From contig JADJYQ010000001.1 in assembly GCA_016719615.1 (NCBI GenBank), positions 1,710,501 to 1,774,500 of the forward strand: DNA of 64,000 nt, read 5' to 3'. Position numbers and translations under genes: made by a program. The notes below the pieces were generated by a model. The model saw only the letters and a program-made list of their open reading frames with translations. It had not been told where the DNA came from and did no database searches. Positions within the stretch are counted from its first letter, which is position 1; each line of letters begins with the position of its first letter. Positions 15,630 through 25,149 of the stretch are shown in pieces. This stretch comes from Saprospiraceae bacterium. GTDB taxonomy: Bacteria > Bacteroidota > Bacteroidia > Chitinophagales > Saprospiraceae.

Positions 15630-17777
15630 TTATGCTCTTTCAGCCGGGTCATCCTTTTTAGGCATGATGGCTTTTCTTGAAAGTCTCAGTTTTCCGGTTT
15701 TAGGATCCACCCCAATCAATTTAATTTTAACAGCATCTCCTACTTTGAAAACATCATCAACATTATCGATACGCGAATGCGACATTTCACTTACGTGAAG
15801 TAAACCAGATTTATTCTTAAAATCCACAAATACTCCAAATGGGAATATTGAAACAACCTTACCATCATATACATCACCTACCTGAGGCACAAATGTAATG
15901 GCTTCAATCATTTTGACTGCTTCATCTAAACCATCTTTATTAGGACCAAAGATGTTGATGATTCCTTTATCGCCTACTTCTTCAATATTGATTTTCGTTC
16001 CAGTCTTGGCTTGCATTTCCTGAATTATTTTACCACCGGGACCAATCACACCTCCAATAAAGCTCTTTTCTATGATGATTTCTACAATGCGTGGTGCATG
16101 CGGTTTTAAGTCTGGATTTGCGACTTCAATAGTTTCTGCCATTTTATCCAGAATATGTAATCTTCCTTCTTTTGCTTGAAGCAAGGCCTGTTCGAGCAAT
16201 TCAAAAGAAAGTCCGTCAATTTTCATATCCATTTGAGTCCCGCAAATTCCCTTACGCGTGCCTGTTACTTCAAAGTCCATGCCACCTAAAGCATCTTCAT
16301 CTCCTAAAATATCTGAGAGGATCAATGTTTTACCAGAATCAGAAATTAAACCCATTGCAATACCGGCTACAGCTGTTTTTACTGGAACACCAGCATCCAT
16401 TAAAGCCAATGAAGCAGCACAAACGGTTGCCATTGAGGAAGAACCATTGGATTCCAAAATATCCGAAACAATTCTAACGGTATATGGAAACCCAGATGGC
16501 ATTACTTTGCGAATTGATCGACCAGCCAAGTTTGCATGCCCAACTTCTCTCCTGCCGGGACCTCTTTGAGGTTTAGCTTCTCCTACTGAAAATCCGGGAA
16601 AATTATAATGAAGTATAAATTTTTCATTGTAAAACTCAATGGCGGTATCTATTAATAACTCATCATCTTTTGTTCCTAAAGTTACAGATGTCAAAGATTG
16701 AGTTTCCCCTCTATTGAAAATTGCGGATCCATGTGCGGAAGGCAAATATTCTACTTCCGTCCAAATAGGCCTCACTTCTTTATGTCCTCTTCCATCCAAT
16801 CTGTTGGAAGTATTGAGCATATATTGGCGGATGAGTTTTTTCTTATGTTTGTCAAAATAAGTTTTAATCTTTTGTTTATTCTCTTTGTAATAATCTTCTC
16901 CTTTCTCAAGTTTTACAAAATCCATTAAACTATCGAGAACCTGATCAAAACCATCTTTTCTTTCCATTTTTGGAAGTGCTGAAGAGGCTATTTCATTAAT
17001 TCTGGAAGTTGTTTGAGCTTCCACCATTGATTGCAATTCAGTATCTATTTCAACGACCGGCAATTCCCTTTTTATTGTTATTGCCTTACCTAATTTAGCG
17101 GCCAACTCAAGCTGAGCTTTACATTGCACTTTGATGGCTTCGTGGCCAACTTTGATCGCCTGAATCAAGTCCGCTTCGTCGCATTCATTGCCTTCTCCCT
17201 CAACCATCATGAGATTCTGCTCAGTCGCTGCAACAATAATATCTAATTCTGCTTCTTTTAAAGCGGTTCGGTTTGGGTTTACGACAAACGCTCCGTTAAT
17301 TTTGGCAACTCTAACTTCAGAAATAGGTCCTTGCCAATTAATATTTGAGCAACATAAAGCAGTTGAAGCAGCCAGGCCGGCTAAAGCATCCGGCATCGTT
17401 TCCAAATCACCGGAAATAAAATTGATGATAATCTGTGTTTCACAGAAATAATTGTCATCAAATAGTGGACGAATCGCTCTATCGACCAATCTACAAACCA
17501 AAACTTCGTAATCTGACAATCTCGCTTCTCTTCTGAAAAAATTACCGGGAATGCGACCTGTAGCTGCAAAGCGTTCCTGATAGTCCACAGAAAGGGGAAA
17601 AAATTCTTGTCCTTCACGGGCTTCTTTGTTGGAAACCACACTGGCAAACAACATGGTGTTTCCAAGCTTTACGACAGCAGAACCATGTGCCTGGGTTCCT
17701 AATTTACCTGTTTCAAGAATAACTTCACGGCCATCCGGCAAGTTAAAGGAAGTAGAAAATGGAGTTTGTAAACCCAT
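15630..17777 (-). CDS. pnp: Polyribonucleotide nucleotidyltransferase (PNPase)
   Basis: PNPase degrades RNA 3' to 5' by phosphorolysis and can add tails. The ATG at 17775-17777 (MGLQTPFSTSFNLPDGREV) gives 715 residues; the upstream in-frame ATG at 17813 adds a 12-residue hydrophobic tail not found in the family. The order of domains is RNase PH 1 (about 10-230), a helical linker, RNase PH 2 (about 310-545, with FSVGEAKPQRGPGRREVGH and the catalytic segment ILGDEDALGGMDF), KH (GVIGPGGKIIQEM) and S1 (GDVYDGKVVSIFPFGVFVDF). rpsO lies 93 bases upstream on the same strand, the S15-PNPase pairing conserved in many bacteria. The organism thus has a standard RNA decay nuclease. Confidence 0.97.
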   Translation of the reverse strand: MGLQTPFSTSFNLPDGREVILETGKLGTQAHGSAVVKLGNTMLFASVVSNKEAREGQEFFPLSVDYQERFAATGRIPGNFFRREARLSDYEVLVCRLVDRAIRPLFDDNYFCETQIIINFISGDLETMPDALAGLAASTALCCSNINWQGPISEVRVAKINGAFVVNPNRTALKEAELDIIVAATEQNLMMVEGEGNECDEADLIQAIKVGHEAIKVQCKAQLELAAKLGKAITIKRELPVVEIDTELQSMVEAQTTSRINEIASSALPKMERKDGFDQVLDSLMDFVKLEKGEDYYKENKQKIKTYFDKHKKKLIRQYMLNTSNRLDGRGHKEVRPIWTEVEYLPSAHGSAIFNRGETQSLTSVTLGTKDDELLIDTAIEFYNEKFILHYNFPGFSVGEAKPQRGPGRREVGHANLAGRSIRKVMPSGFPYTVRIVSDILESNGSSSMATVCAASLALMDAGVPVKTAVAGIAMGLISDSGKTLILSDILGDEDALGGMDFEVTGTRKGICGTQMDMKIDGLSFELLEQALLQAKEGRLHILDKMAETIEVANPDLKPHAPRIVEIIIEKSFIGGVIGPGGKIIQEMQAKTGTKINIEEVGDKGIINIFGPNKDGLDEAVKMIEAITFVPQVGDVYDGKVVSIFPFGVFVDFKNKSGLLHVSEMSHSRIDNVDDVFKVGDAVKIKLIGVDPKTGKLRLSRKAIMPKKDDPAERA

Positions 17778-17870
17778 AATTATTAATCTTAATATTTTTA
17801 TTAATATAAACACAGAAGCTTAGCAGACATATCTGCGTCAGCAATTCGAGAAAAGAAATTGGGCGGAAAA

Positions 17871-18146
17871 TTATTTTCTCAATCCTAACTGTTCCAAAAC
17901 TGCTTTATAACGAGAAAGATCTTTGCTATGTAGATAGTTCAAAAGCTGCTTGCGTTTTCCAACCAAATGGAGCAATGATCTGCGGCAAGAATGATCCTTT
18001 TTATTGGATTGCAAATGATCTGACAATACTTTGATACGCGTGGTGAATAAGGCAATCTGAGACTCGGTTTTTCCTGAATTGGATTCCGAACCACCAAATT
18101 GTTTAAAAATTTCTTCTTTTTTGTCTTTTGTTAATAAAACGCTCAT
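17871..18146 (-). CDS. rpsO: 30S ribosomal protein S15
   Basis: S15 binds the central domain of 16S rRNA and helps form bridge B4 with the large subunit. The 91-residue protein has the usual length and signatures: TGKTESQIALFTTRI-like segment (here SGKTESQIALFTTRI), HLQSNKKDHSCRRSLLHLVGKRKQLLNYL, and the C-terminal RYKAVLEQLGLRK. It is followed 93 bases downstream by pnp. A TATCTTTG box at 18202-18209 predicts a leader of roughly 50 nt, long enough for the autoregulatory RNA structure known for S15 in other bacteria, although no specific structure was identified here. Confidence 0.97.
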   Translation of the reverse strand: MSVLLTKDKKEEIFKQFGGSESNSGKTESQIALFTTRIKVLSDHLQSNKKDHSCRRSLLHLVGKRKQLLNYLHSKDLSRYKAVLEQLGLRK

Positions 18147-18201
18147 AATTTAAAATATAATTGTTACCAAATGAAATCTCGAAGATTTTTTATTAGCGCC
18201 G

Positions 18202-18209
18202 CAAAGATA
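18202..18209 (-). promoter_or_regulatory. -7 promoter box TATCTTTG for rpsO-pnp
   Basis: Minus-strand TATCTTTG fits TAnnTTTG. Initiation near 18198 would give a leader of about 52 nt before the rpsO ATG, the longest leader predicted from these boxes. Confidence 0.5.
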
Positions 18210-18268
18210 AAAAGATATTATAATTATAAACGATTGATTTTTAAGCAAAAACAAAGGAATTTCAAGCC

Positions 18269-18291
18269 TTAATATATTTGTAATATATTAA
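18269..18291. repeat. AT-only inverted repeat
   Basis: TTAATATAT and ATATATTAA form a perfect 9-bp inverted repeat around TTGTA, in the 181-bp gap between mazG and rpsO. It is 37 bases downstream of the mazG stop codon only on the wrong side (mazG reads leftward), so it is upstream of rpsO's promoter rather than a mazG terminator. Function is unknown; in AT-rich spacer it may be chance. Confidence 0.3.
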
Positions 18292-18327
18292 TATATATAG
18301 TGTTGTTTAGTAGGTACTTAAGATTTA

Positions 18328-19092
18328 TTATTTAATATTCGCATTTTTAGCCTCATTCCACAAACGGTCCATTTCTTCAAGACTGAGCTGACTTAAATGT
18401 TCAGTTGAATGCGCTTCCATATATTCAAATCGTTGTTTAAATTTTTGGTTTACTTTTTCCAATGCGAAATCCGGATCTATCCCAATAAAACGGGCATAAT
18501 TTACCAATGAAAATAAAACATCACCAAACTCCGATTCAATTTCAGTCCTATCGCCTCCATTTGTAGCTTCCTTAAACTCTTCAATTTCTTCCTGCACTTT
18601 GTCCCAAACCTGAGTTTTGTCTGTCCATTCAAAACCTACTTGCCGGGCTTTGTCCTGAATCCTATATGCCTTGACCAAGGAAGGCAAAGAATTTGGAACT
18701 CCATCCAGAAGTCCTTTTTTCCCTTCTTTAACTTTCATTTTTTCCCAATTGCGTTTGACTGCTTCTTCATCCTTCAATTCAAGATCGCCATAAATATGAG
18801 GATGCCTGGAAATTAATTTATCGCAAAGATTTTCGATAATCTCAGAGATGCCGAAATTCTGAGTTTCCCTCATGATGCGCGCATAAAAGACAATGTGTAA
18901 AAGTAAATCGCCTAATTCTTCACGGATCCCGGCTGGATTGTTCTTCAATATTTCTTCAGTGAGTTCGTAGGTTTCTTCCAGGGTTAATGGACGAAGACTT
19001 TGTAGGGTTTGTTTGCGATCCCAGGGGCATTTTTCCCTCAAATCATCCATGATGCTTAACAAGCGTAGAAATGCGATGGCTTCCTTTTGCAT
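18328..19092 (-). CDS. mazG: Nucleoside triphosphate pyrophosphohydrolase MazG
   Basis: MazG hydrolyses nucleoside triphosphates to monophosphates and pyrophosphate, a house-cleaning and stringent-response-related role. The 254-residue protein is the tandem-domain form: two MazG helical domains, each with the metal-binding E-E-x-x-D pattern. The first shows CPWDRKQTLQSLRPLTLEETYEL and EELGDLLLHIVFYARI; the second shows VQEEIEEFKEA and SEFGDVLFSLVNYARF. Length and layout match E. coli MazG. Its ATG (19090-19092) directly abuts the ribA stop codon (19093-19095), so the two are cotranscribed and probably translationally coupled. Confidence 0.95.
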   Translation of the reverse strand: MQKEAIAFLRLLSIMDDLREKCPWDRKQTLQSLRPLTLEETYELTEEILKNNPAGIREELGDLLLHIVFYARIMRETQNFGISEIIENLCDKLISRHPHIYGDLELKDEEAVKRNWEKMKVKEGKKGLLDGVPNSLPSLVKAYRIQDKARQVGFEWTDKTQVWDKVQEEIEEFKEATNGGDRTEIESEFGDVLFSLVNYARFIGIDPDFALEKVNQKFKQRFEYMEAHSTEHLSQLSLEEMDRLWNEAKNANIK

Positions 19093-19692
19093 TTATTCTT
19101 TAATTTTAGGAAGGATATGGCCCATTTTATCGCGTTTGGTTTTTAAGTATTTATCATTGAATGGATTGCTCGGAAAACTAAGAGGAATTCTTTCCAGAAT
19201 TGAAATCCCACCCAATTCAAGTGCAGCTATTTTGTCCGGATTATTGGTAAGTAATCTGACTTTCGAAATACCAAAGAATTTAAGGATCTTCAAGGCTGCT
19301 TCATAATTGCGCTCGTCGGGTTTAAATCCGAGTTCTGTATTCGCCTGAACGGTGTCCATGCCAGATTCTTGTATTTTATAAGCTTCAATTTTTGAATGCA
19401 ATCCGATACCTCTACCCTCTTGTCTCAGATAAATGAGCAAACCTCCGGATTTACCAATATATTCTAATGCCACCTTGAGTTGTTGTCCGCAATCACATCG
19501 TTGCGATCCAAAAACATCACCTGTCAAACATTCTGAGTGAATGCGCAACAAAACCACAGAGTCCGGGACAATCACTCCATGCACCAATGCAATATCAGGC
19601 AATACAGGTATCTCTTCACCCGGAAAGCTAAAGATTTGAAAATCACCTGAATTTGTTGGTAAAAAAGCAGATACCGTTGAGTCCATCAACAT
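19093..19692 (-). CDS. ribA: GTP cyclohydrolase II
   Basis: RibA opens the imidazole ring of GTP to give the first riboflavin pathway intermediate, with release of formate and pyrophosphate. The 199-residue protein is the stand-alone form, without the DHBP synthase (RibB) domain. Zinc ligands C55, C66 and C68 are in SECLTGDVFGSQRCDC. The GTP-binding and catalytic segment YLRQEGRGIGL and the YEAALKIL and LLTNNPDKI segments are intact. The start may be the ATG at 19692 or the one two codons in at 19686. It is followed without a gap by mazG. No other riboflavin gene is in the window. Confidence 0.95.
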   Translation of the reverse strand: MLMDSTVSAFLPTNSGDFQIFSFPGEEIPVLPDIALVHGVIVPDSVVLLRIHSECLTGDVFGSQRCDCGQQLKVALEYIGKSGGLLIYLRQEGRGIGLHSKIEAYKIQESGMDTVQANTELGFKPDERNYEAALKILKFFGISKVRLLTNNPDKIAALELGGISILERIPLSFPSNPFNDKYLKTKRDKMGHILPKIKE

Positions 19693-20023
19693 GATAAATT
19701 ATTAACCTGAACTCAAAACAACGATTCTTGGGCTAATGTTGAGTTGAGTTTTGGTTAAAAGGCATCTTCAGATTCTTCTAAAAGAAGAACCTTTATTCTG
19801 CCAGAACATTATGGCTGCACTAAAACTTAGTACAACCGTGACCACACAAAGGATAATCATGGATTGGTTTGGTTTTCGTAAAGCTTGATTTCGACCACAA
19901 TATCTGAAATACCCAGATAATCTTTGTATTAATAAAAAAGAAATTAATATTTTTTTTTTAGATATGTGTTAGTGTATTGTAGAAAGTAAGTTGTAAATCA
20001 AGCGAAGCTCATATATATTAAAA
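19693..20023. other. 331-bp intergenic region upstream of ribA and downstream of smc
   Basis: No TAnnTTTG box was found close to ribA here. Contents are a candidate 30-residue hydrophobic minus-strand reading frame (19768-19860), a 7-bp hairpin within that frame (TTCTTCT/AGAAGAA, 19773-19789) and a run of ten T near 19950-19959. No tRNA or conserved RNA is apparent. Confidence 0.4.
19768..19860 (-). CDS. Candidate small membrane protein (30 residues), uncertain
   Basis: An ATG at 19858-19860 opens a 30-codon frame with one clear hydrophobic helix (MIILCVVTVVLSFSAAIMFW) and a polar, basic tail ending RRI. It sits between smc and ribA on the same strand as both. The helix followed by a charged tail looks like a single-pass small membrane protein, but a frame this short can arise by chance, and no ribosome-binding or promoter signal supports it. 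Confidence 0.2.
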   Translation of the reverse strand: MIILCVVTVVLSFSAAIMFWQNKGSSFRRI

Positions 20024-23000
20024 TTAGTTGGCCATTTCTTCCAATTCAATCTCATGGCTATACTTTCTAAAGTCCACTGCAGTTACAGATGAAATACCTG
20101 GTTCTTCCATATACACACCGTATAAAACGTCCACATCTGCCATGGTAAGTTTGTTATGAGTGATCAATATAAACTGAGAATCCCTTGAAAACTTACGAAT
20201 GATGGTATTGAATTTTTCAATATTAATATCATCCAAAGGCGCATCAACTTCATCAAAAATGCAGAAAGGTGCAGGTTTCAATAAGTATAGCGAAAACAGG
20301 AGCGCTATCGCAGTAAGCGTTTTTTCACCTCCTGATAACTGAGATATAGATTTAGGTCTCTTTCCTTTAGGTTTGGCGACAATATCTATATCACATTCCA
20401 ATGGATCTAATTCGTCTTCGAGCACAAGGTCGCAGTCATCATCATCTGTAAATAAACTTCTGAACACGGCCTGAAAATGGACCCTTACCTGATTAAAGGC
20501 TTGCATAAATCCTGCCGTAGCTGTTGTTTCGATCTCCTGAATGGTCTCCAATAAACTGTCTTGTGCCTTTAAAATATCTTGCTTTTGTTCCTGAATTTTA
20601 TCCATTCTGGATTTCATCTCCTCATAAGCTTCAAGCGCCAAAGGATTGACTTCTCCATAATTTTCAATACGAGTTTTGTAATAATTGGCTTTTTCCTGTA
20701 GCTGTTCTAAGTCAGCTTCCTCGCCACTTTCTTCAGGTTTGTATTGATCTAATTCCGTATGAAATTCAATTCTTGCTTTCTCAATTGCTGATTGCAATTT
20801 AAACCTCCATTCGGCTTTTTGGTCTCGAATGGCATTTACTTTGGATTGTAATTCATGAAGGTTTTTCTGATGCAATCGCACTTGCGATTCCATTTCAGTA
20901 ATGAGATTTCGCGTTTCATAGTAGCTTCTCTCCAGATCTGATAAGTCACTATCCATCGTTTTGCGAAAAGCAAGTTTCTCAACTAAAATTTGTTTCGCAG
21001 ATTCATTCTCAACAATAAGTTGCGTTATAGAATTTTTTAATTCATCAACTTTCTGCTGTTCGTTGCGAATAAAATTTTCTGCTTCTAAATGCTGATCTGA
21101 TTTGGCTTTTGAATCTTTGAGAATATTGTTGTAGCGATTTTCCCACTTTAACAATTCAATCTTGGTCTGATTAAATAAATTTGAAACTTCAGACAGCTCT
21201 TGTGAAATTCTGTTGAACTCGTCATCTGAACTCGATAGGCTGCCGGATAATAAACTCAATTGGTCCCTGGCAACTGCTATGTCTTGTTGGCCAGTTTGAA
21301 GTCTGCTCGCAAATTCTATCAACTTCACTTCATTAGCCTGGATCCTTGTCTTTAGTTCATTTTCAAGATCTAATAAATGCTGTTTGCGGGTTTGAGTATG
21401 CGTTAACTGCTGAAGGAGTTCTGTTTGCCTGGTTCTTAATATCTCTAACTGGGCCGATTGATCCTGTAATTCAAATGCCCTAAGTTTATCCTTGAGTTCT
21501 GATAATTTCCGGCTCAATTCTATGGATTCTTCATCGAGTTTGTTGATTTCAATTTCAAGCTTTTCAAGATTCTTTTTTCGTCCCAACTTTTTCCCTTCAA
21601 ACAAACCTACAGAACCGCCACTGAGCATTTTATGCGCTTTGAGAATGGATCCGGTAAGGCTGATCACTGATATTTCATCGGGGAATCTATTGATATCTTC
21701 CAGATGCTGCTCCTGTTCAAGTACATAAACATTTTGCAATAACTCATTGAACAATGGAGCATATTTATCGGAAACTTCAATAAACGACAAGGCTGGTGTG
21801 CAGCCAACAATCGGTTTTGGAGTAGACTGGGAATTTCTGAATTTATCGAGAATAAAAAAATTAGCTTTCCCCTTTGAATGATTAAATAATAAACGAATTG
21901 CCTTTATGGCATCATCTTCCGTATGTACTACGTAAAAATTGAGGTAATTTTCAAGATATAACTCTATAGCTGCACGATATTTTTCATCAGTGTAGATAAG
22001 ATCCGAAAGGATGGGTATGTCTTTTCTCCAATTTTGGTTTAAGAATTTGATGGACTCTGGAAACCCCTCCATTTTATCAATCATACTTTTGAGCAGCTCA
22101 TACTCATTTGTGCGAGCATCTTTCAAACGATTTACAGAAGAATATTTATCTGAAATACTTTCGATTTGATGCTGAACATCTTTATAAGCACTTACTCTAT
22201 TTGTTTCTTCAGACTGAAGCGTATTAATTTCAACATCGAGACTTGACAATCTTCCGGCAAGTTCTTCTCCTTGCACATTTACCAATTTCAATTCATCAAC
22301 CCTTGACTGAATTTCGTCAGCACAGCGAAAATTATCTGATTTTAGATTTTCAATTTGGTTTTCAAAAATCGCCTGCGATTTTTCCAAATCAAAAATCCCG
22401 GTTTCCATTCTGTGTTTCTCTTGTTGAAATTGATCTACTCCCGATTTGATCTTATTAAATTCTTCCTGTTTGGATAAATAAGTTTCTTCAACCTGCTTTA
22501 AAGAAAGTTCTGCAGATAAGAAATCCAATTTACTGGTTTCGAGTTCCCGCATTAGTTTTTCGGAATCGGCTGTCAACTCACTCAACTTTAGCTTTGTTTG
22601 TCCGATGCTTTGTTCCAACATTTCGAGTTGATGTTGCTGCATCGTTTGCTTTTGTTCAGTGATTTGGATGGTACTTTCCAGCGAACGGATGACATCCAAA
22701 ACCTCATTTACTTTTTTCTGAAATTCAGACAAATGCTTTTCCTGATCGAGATGAGACTTCTTGGAAGCTTCAATTTGAGCTTCCGTAAGATTTATTGAAG
22801 CATCTTCTTCGGTGATGCGTATCAATTCGCCCTGAATTGAAGATTCTATTTCTTCCAACTTTTCCTGGAGCGTTTTGGCGGTCAAGTATTGTACAAAGAC
22901 CCCAAAGGATTTGTATTTTTCCTTAAGTTCATTGAATCGCTTGGTACGTTTTGCTTGCTTTTCGAGTTCCTGAAGGTTGTTGTTAATCTCAAACAGCAAA

Positions 23001-23578
23001 TCCTCAATCCGCGCTAAATCTTCTTTGGTAGCTTTGAGCTTGTTTAAAGACTCCCTTTTCCTTGCTTTATATTTACTGATTCCGGCCGCTTGCTCAAACA
23101 TTTTGCGTCGTGCACTCTCTTTATTAGAGAGCAGATCCTCCACCATGTTTAAAGCAATAATCGCATAAGAGTCGGAACCAACCCCTGTATCCAGAAATAG
23201 CCCGGTAATGTCCTTAAGTCTACAGGCTACTCCATTCAACCTATACTCACTATCGCCACTGCGATACAATAAGCGTGCAATTTCAATATTTTGGTACTCT
23301 GTTGGAAGCAGATTTTTAGTATTCTCAAAATTCAGCACCACTTGAGCCATTGGCGCTTCCTTTCGGCGTTTCGTACCATTAAAAATGACATCCGACATCT
23401 GCTCCAATCGGAGTTCACGACCTTTTTGTTCGCCTAATACCCAACGAATGGCATCCACAATATTGGATTTTCCGGAACCATTAGGGCCTACGATGCCAGT
23501 AATGGATTCATTAAAATGAATCACGGTTTCATCTGCAAAACTTTTAAAGCCTTTAATGGTCAGGTTCTTCAATCTCAT
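20024..23578 (-). CDS. smc: Chromosome segregation protein SMC
   Basis: SMC dimers with ScpA/ScpB compact and segregate the chromosome. The 1184-residue protein has the N-terminal ATPase half with Walker A GPNGSGKSNI (31-40), long heptad-rich coiled coils (about 170-500 and 660-1010), a hinge near 515-650, and the C-terminal half with ABC signature LSGGEKTL (about 1081) and Walker B CIFDEVDAPLDD (about 1108-1120). Length is standard. The promoter box TAATTTTG ends 4 bases before the ATG, implying a leaderless message. ScpA and ScpB are not in the window. Confidence 0.97.
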   Translation of the reverse strand: MRLKNLTIKGFKSFADETVIHFNESITGIVGPNGSGKSNIVDAIRWVLGEQKGRELRLEQMSDVIFNGTKRRKEAPMAQVVLNFENTKNLLPTEYQNIEIARLLYRSGDSEYRLNGVACRLKDITGLFLDTGVGSDSYAIIALNMVEDLLSNKESARRKMFEQAAGISKYKARKRESLNKLKATKEDLARIEDLLFEINNNLQELEKQAKRTKRFNELKEKYKSFGVFVQYLTAKTLQEKLEEIESSIQGELIRITEEDASINLTEAQIEASKKSHLDQEKHLSEFQKKVNEVLDVIRSLESTIQITEQKQTMQQHQLEMLEQSIGQTKLKLSELTADSEKLMRELETSKLDFLSAELSLKQVEETYLSKQEEFNKIKSGVDQFQQEKHRMETGIFDLEKSQAIFENQIENLKSDNFRCADEIQSRVDELKLVNVQGEELAGRLSSLDVEINTLQSEETNRVSAYKDVQHQIESISDKYSSVNRLKDARTNEYELLKSMIDKMEGFPESIKFLNQNWRKDIPILSDLIYTDEKYRAAIELYLENYLNFYVVHTEDDAIKAIRLLFNHSKGKANFFILDKFRNSQSTPKPIVGCTPALSFIEVSDKYAPLFNELLQNVYVLEQEQHLEDINRFPDEISVISLTGSILKAHKMLSGGSVGLFEGKKLGRKKNLEKLEIEINKLDEESIELSRKLSELKDKLRAFELQDQSAQLEILRTRQTELLQQLTHTQTRKQHLLDLENELKTRIQANEVKLIEFASRLQTGQQDIAVARDQLSLLSGSLSSSDDEFNRISQELSEVSNLFNQTKIELLKWENRYNNILKDSKAKSDQHLEAENFIRNEQQKVDELKNSITQLIVENESAKQILVEKLAFRKTMDSDLSDLERSYYETRNLITEMESQVRLHQKNLHELQSKVNAIRDQKAEWRFKLQSAIEKARIEFHTELDQYKPEESGEEADLEQLQEKANYYKTRIENYGEVNPLALEAYEEMKSRMDKIQEQKQDILKAQDSLLETIQEIETTATAGFMQAFNQVRVHFQAVFRSLFTDDDDCDLVLEDELDPLECDIDIVAKPKGKRPKSISQLSGGEKTLTAIALLFSLYLLKPAPFCIFDEVDAPLDDINIEKFNTIIRKFSRDSQFILITHNKLTMADVDVLYGVYMEEPGISSVTAVDFRKYSHEIELEEMAN

Positions 23579-23582
23579 AAGG

Positions 23583-23590
23583 CAAAATTA
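23583..23590 (-). promoter_or_regulatory. -7 promoter box TAATTTTG for smc
   Basis: Minus-strand TAATTTTG ends 4 nt before the smc ATG at 23578, so initiation would coincide with the start codon. A bulged AT-rich inverted repeat (23609-23622 with 23661-23672) lies just upstream. Confidence 0.5.
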
Positions 23591-23735
23591 GGGTTTTCTT
23601 TAATATAAAATATCTCTATATATTCGGTTTTGGATTGTATATGATATTGACAATCAATTATATATAGATATTCATACTATTTTGTAAGCCCATTATCAGC
23701 CTATTATGAAGAAGAAAAAATGAGTGAATATTTTA

Positions 23736-25076
23736 TTAAAGTTTCAGAAAGTTCCAATTGCCGGACACTAAAACTTTATAAGACAGGATTCCTTGCACTA
23801 ACCAATATACAATTTCAGAAGACCAAGCCAGTGCCAACCCATTTACCGGGTCTTTTACCGCAAAAAATGCAAGCCCTAAATAAATTACACAGCCAATAAA
23901 TTGAATTTGTAATCCTTTAAATGTTTCCCCGGCACCACTTACACCATTGAAATACATCGTTGTAACAGAATAAACGAGCAGGATACAAAGCATAATCCTG
24001 AAGTAAGGAATACTTTCTTCTATCAGTCCGGGTTGATGATAGCCTAATAATGGTGCTAAAAATACCGTTGGAAAAAGTAGAAAAGGAATAGAAATTACTG
24101 CTGTACTCACAAAAGCAACGAGTGAAGAATGCTCTACCAGTTTCAGCACCCTCTTATTTCGTCCTTTGCCGATCGTGCTGCTGACCAGTGTATTAATGGC
24201 AGTTGAATACCCCCAGCAGGGTATGGCAAGGACCAGATAGGTAATTCTCAATAGGTTGGAAACTGCCAATGAACGTTCGCCCATTTTCTCAATAAAGGAG
24301 AAAAATAAAAACCAGGCAAGAATACCCAATAGCGATTGCAATAATATGGTGAAAGAAATCCCATTGATCGTTTTAATCCATGAAAACTCAATGTGAGGAA
24401 TTTTAAAAAGTTTAAATACTTTAAGCTCTTTATCGAATAACATGTAAACAATAAAAATTACAAATGCTATGATCTCTGAAATTCCACTTGCCAGGCCTGC
24501 GCCTGCTATACCCATTTCAGGCATTCCTAATTTTCCAAAAACCAGCCCATAGCCTAAAACGATGTTTACAACACACATAATTATGGTGTCAATGAGAATA
24601 AATTTTGGCCGTCTGATCCCTATATAAAGTGAGATCAATGCCAAACCTACGTATGCAAATACAAGTCCGATAATCCTGTGGTCTAGGAACAACAGCGATT
24701 TTTCCAAGATGATCTCCGATTGAACAAAGACAGACAGTATAGGTCTGGAAGCAAATTTGAGAATCAGAAATACGATGATACCTAGAATAAATTCATAGAA
24801 CAGAATCGCATAAAAGTATTTTGTAACAAATTCATAGTTGCGTTCTCCGAATTTTCTGGCGATAAGAATTTGGCCACCTTTACTAAAACCAAAAGCTATA
24901 GCAGCTACTATGAGATAAAATACAGAAATAAAGCCGGCTGCAGCAAAATCACTGACATCGTAATAGTATAAAAACAAACTATCTGTAAGTGCAATGATAT
25001 TTTGAGCCGCACTCCCAATCATCATTGGCAATGAAAGCTTGATGACATTCCTTACGTTGTACCAAAATTCGTGCAA
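23736..25076 (-). CDS. MATE-family multidrug/organic cation exporter
   Basis: A 446-residue membrane protein with about twelve helices in two similar halves, as in MatE (NorM-like) antiporters that export drugs or metabolites using Na+ or H+ gradients. Family-like segments are LPMMIGSAAQNIIALTDSLFL at the N-terminus and GVSGAGETFKGLQIQFIGC in the second half. The frame has no ATG at the right place: it begins with TTG at 25074-25076, 6 codons of margin after an upstream stop being absent, and the first internal ATG (25025) would remove part of helix 1. The TTG start is therefore preferred. A TATGTTTG box lies 17 bases upstream. Substrate cannot be predicted. Confidence 0.88.
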   Translation of the reverse strand: MHEFWYNVRNVIKLSLPMMIGSAAQNIIALTDSLFLYYYDVSDFAAAGFISVFYLIVAAIAFGFSKGGQILIARKFGERNYEFVTKYFYAILFYEFILGIIVFLILKFASRPILSVFVQSEIILEKSLLFLDHRIIGLVFAYVGLALISLYIGIRRPKFILIDTIIMCVVNIVLGYGLVFGKLGMPEMGIAGAGLASGISEIIAFVIFIVYMLFDKELKVFKLFKIPHIEFSWIKTINGISFTILLQSLLGILAWFLFFSFIEKMGERSLAVSNLLRITYLVLAIPCWGYSTAINTLVSSTIGKGRNKRVLKLVEHSSLVAFVSTAVISIPFLLFPTVFLAPLLGYHQPGLIEESIPYFRIMLCILLVYSVTTMYFNGVSGAGETFKGLQIQFIGCVIYLGLAFFAVKDPVNGLALAWSSEIVYWLVQGILSYKVLVSGNWNFLKL

Positions 25077-25093
25077 TGCGGCTTATTTAATGC

Positions 25094-25101
25094 CAAACAT
25101 A
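25094..25101 (-). promoter_or_regulatory. -7 promoter box TATGTTTG for the MATE exporter
   Basis: Minus-strand TATGTTTG lies 17 nt upstream of the TTG start and predicts initiation near 25090, a leader of about 14 nt. It supports the TTG start over the internal ATG. Confidence 0.45.
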
Positions 25102-25149
25102 CATAATAAGTTTCTGAAAAGCTTAAGAAAGCAGAAAAAGATAAACAGA

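Noticed and set aside
16172..16569. Two overlapping plus-strand frames of about 100 codons inside pnp
   Set aside because: Antisense to pnp coding sequence, with Pro/Leu/Ser-rich shadow composition and no start signal.
23609..23672. Possible replication origin near smc from AT-rich inverted repeats
   Set aside because: No DnaA-box cluster, dnaA or dnaN nearby; the repeat is simple AT-rich sequence.
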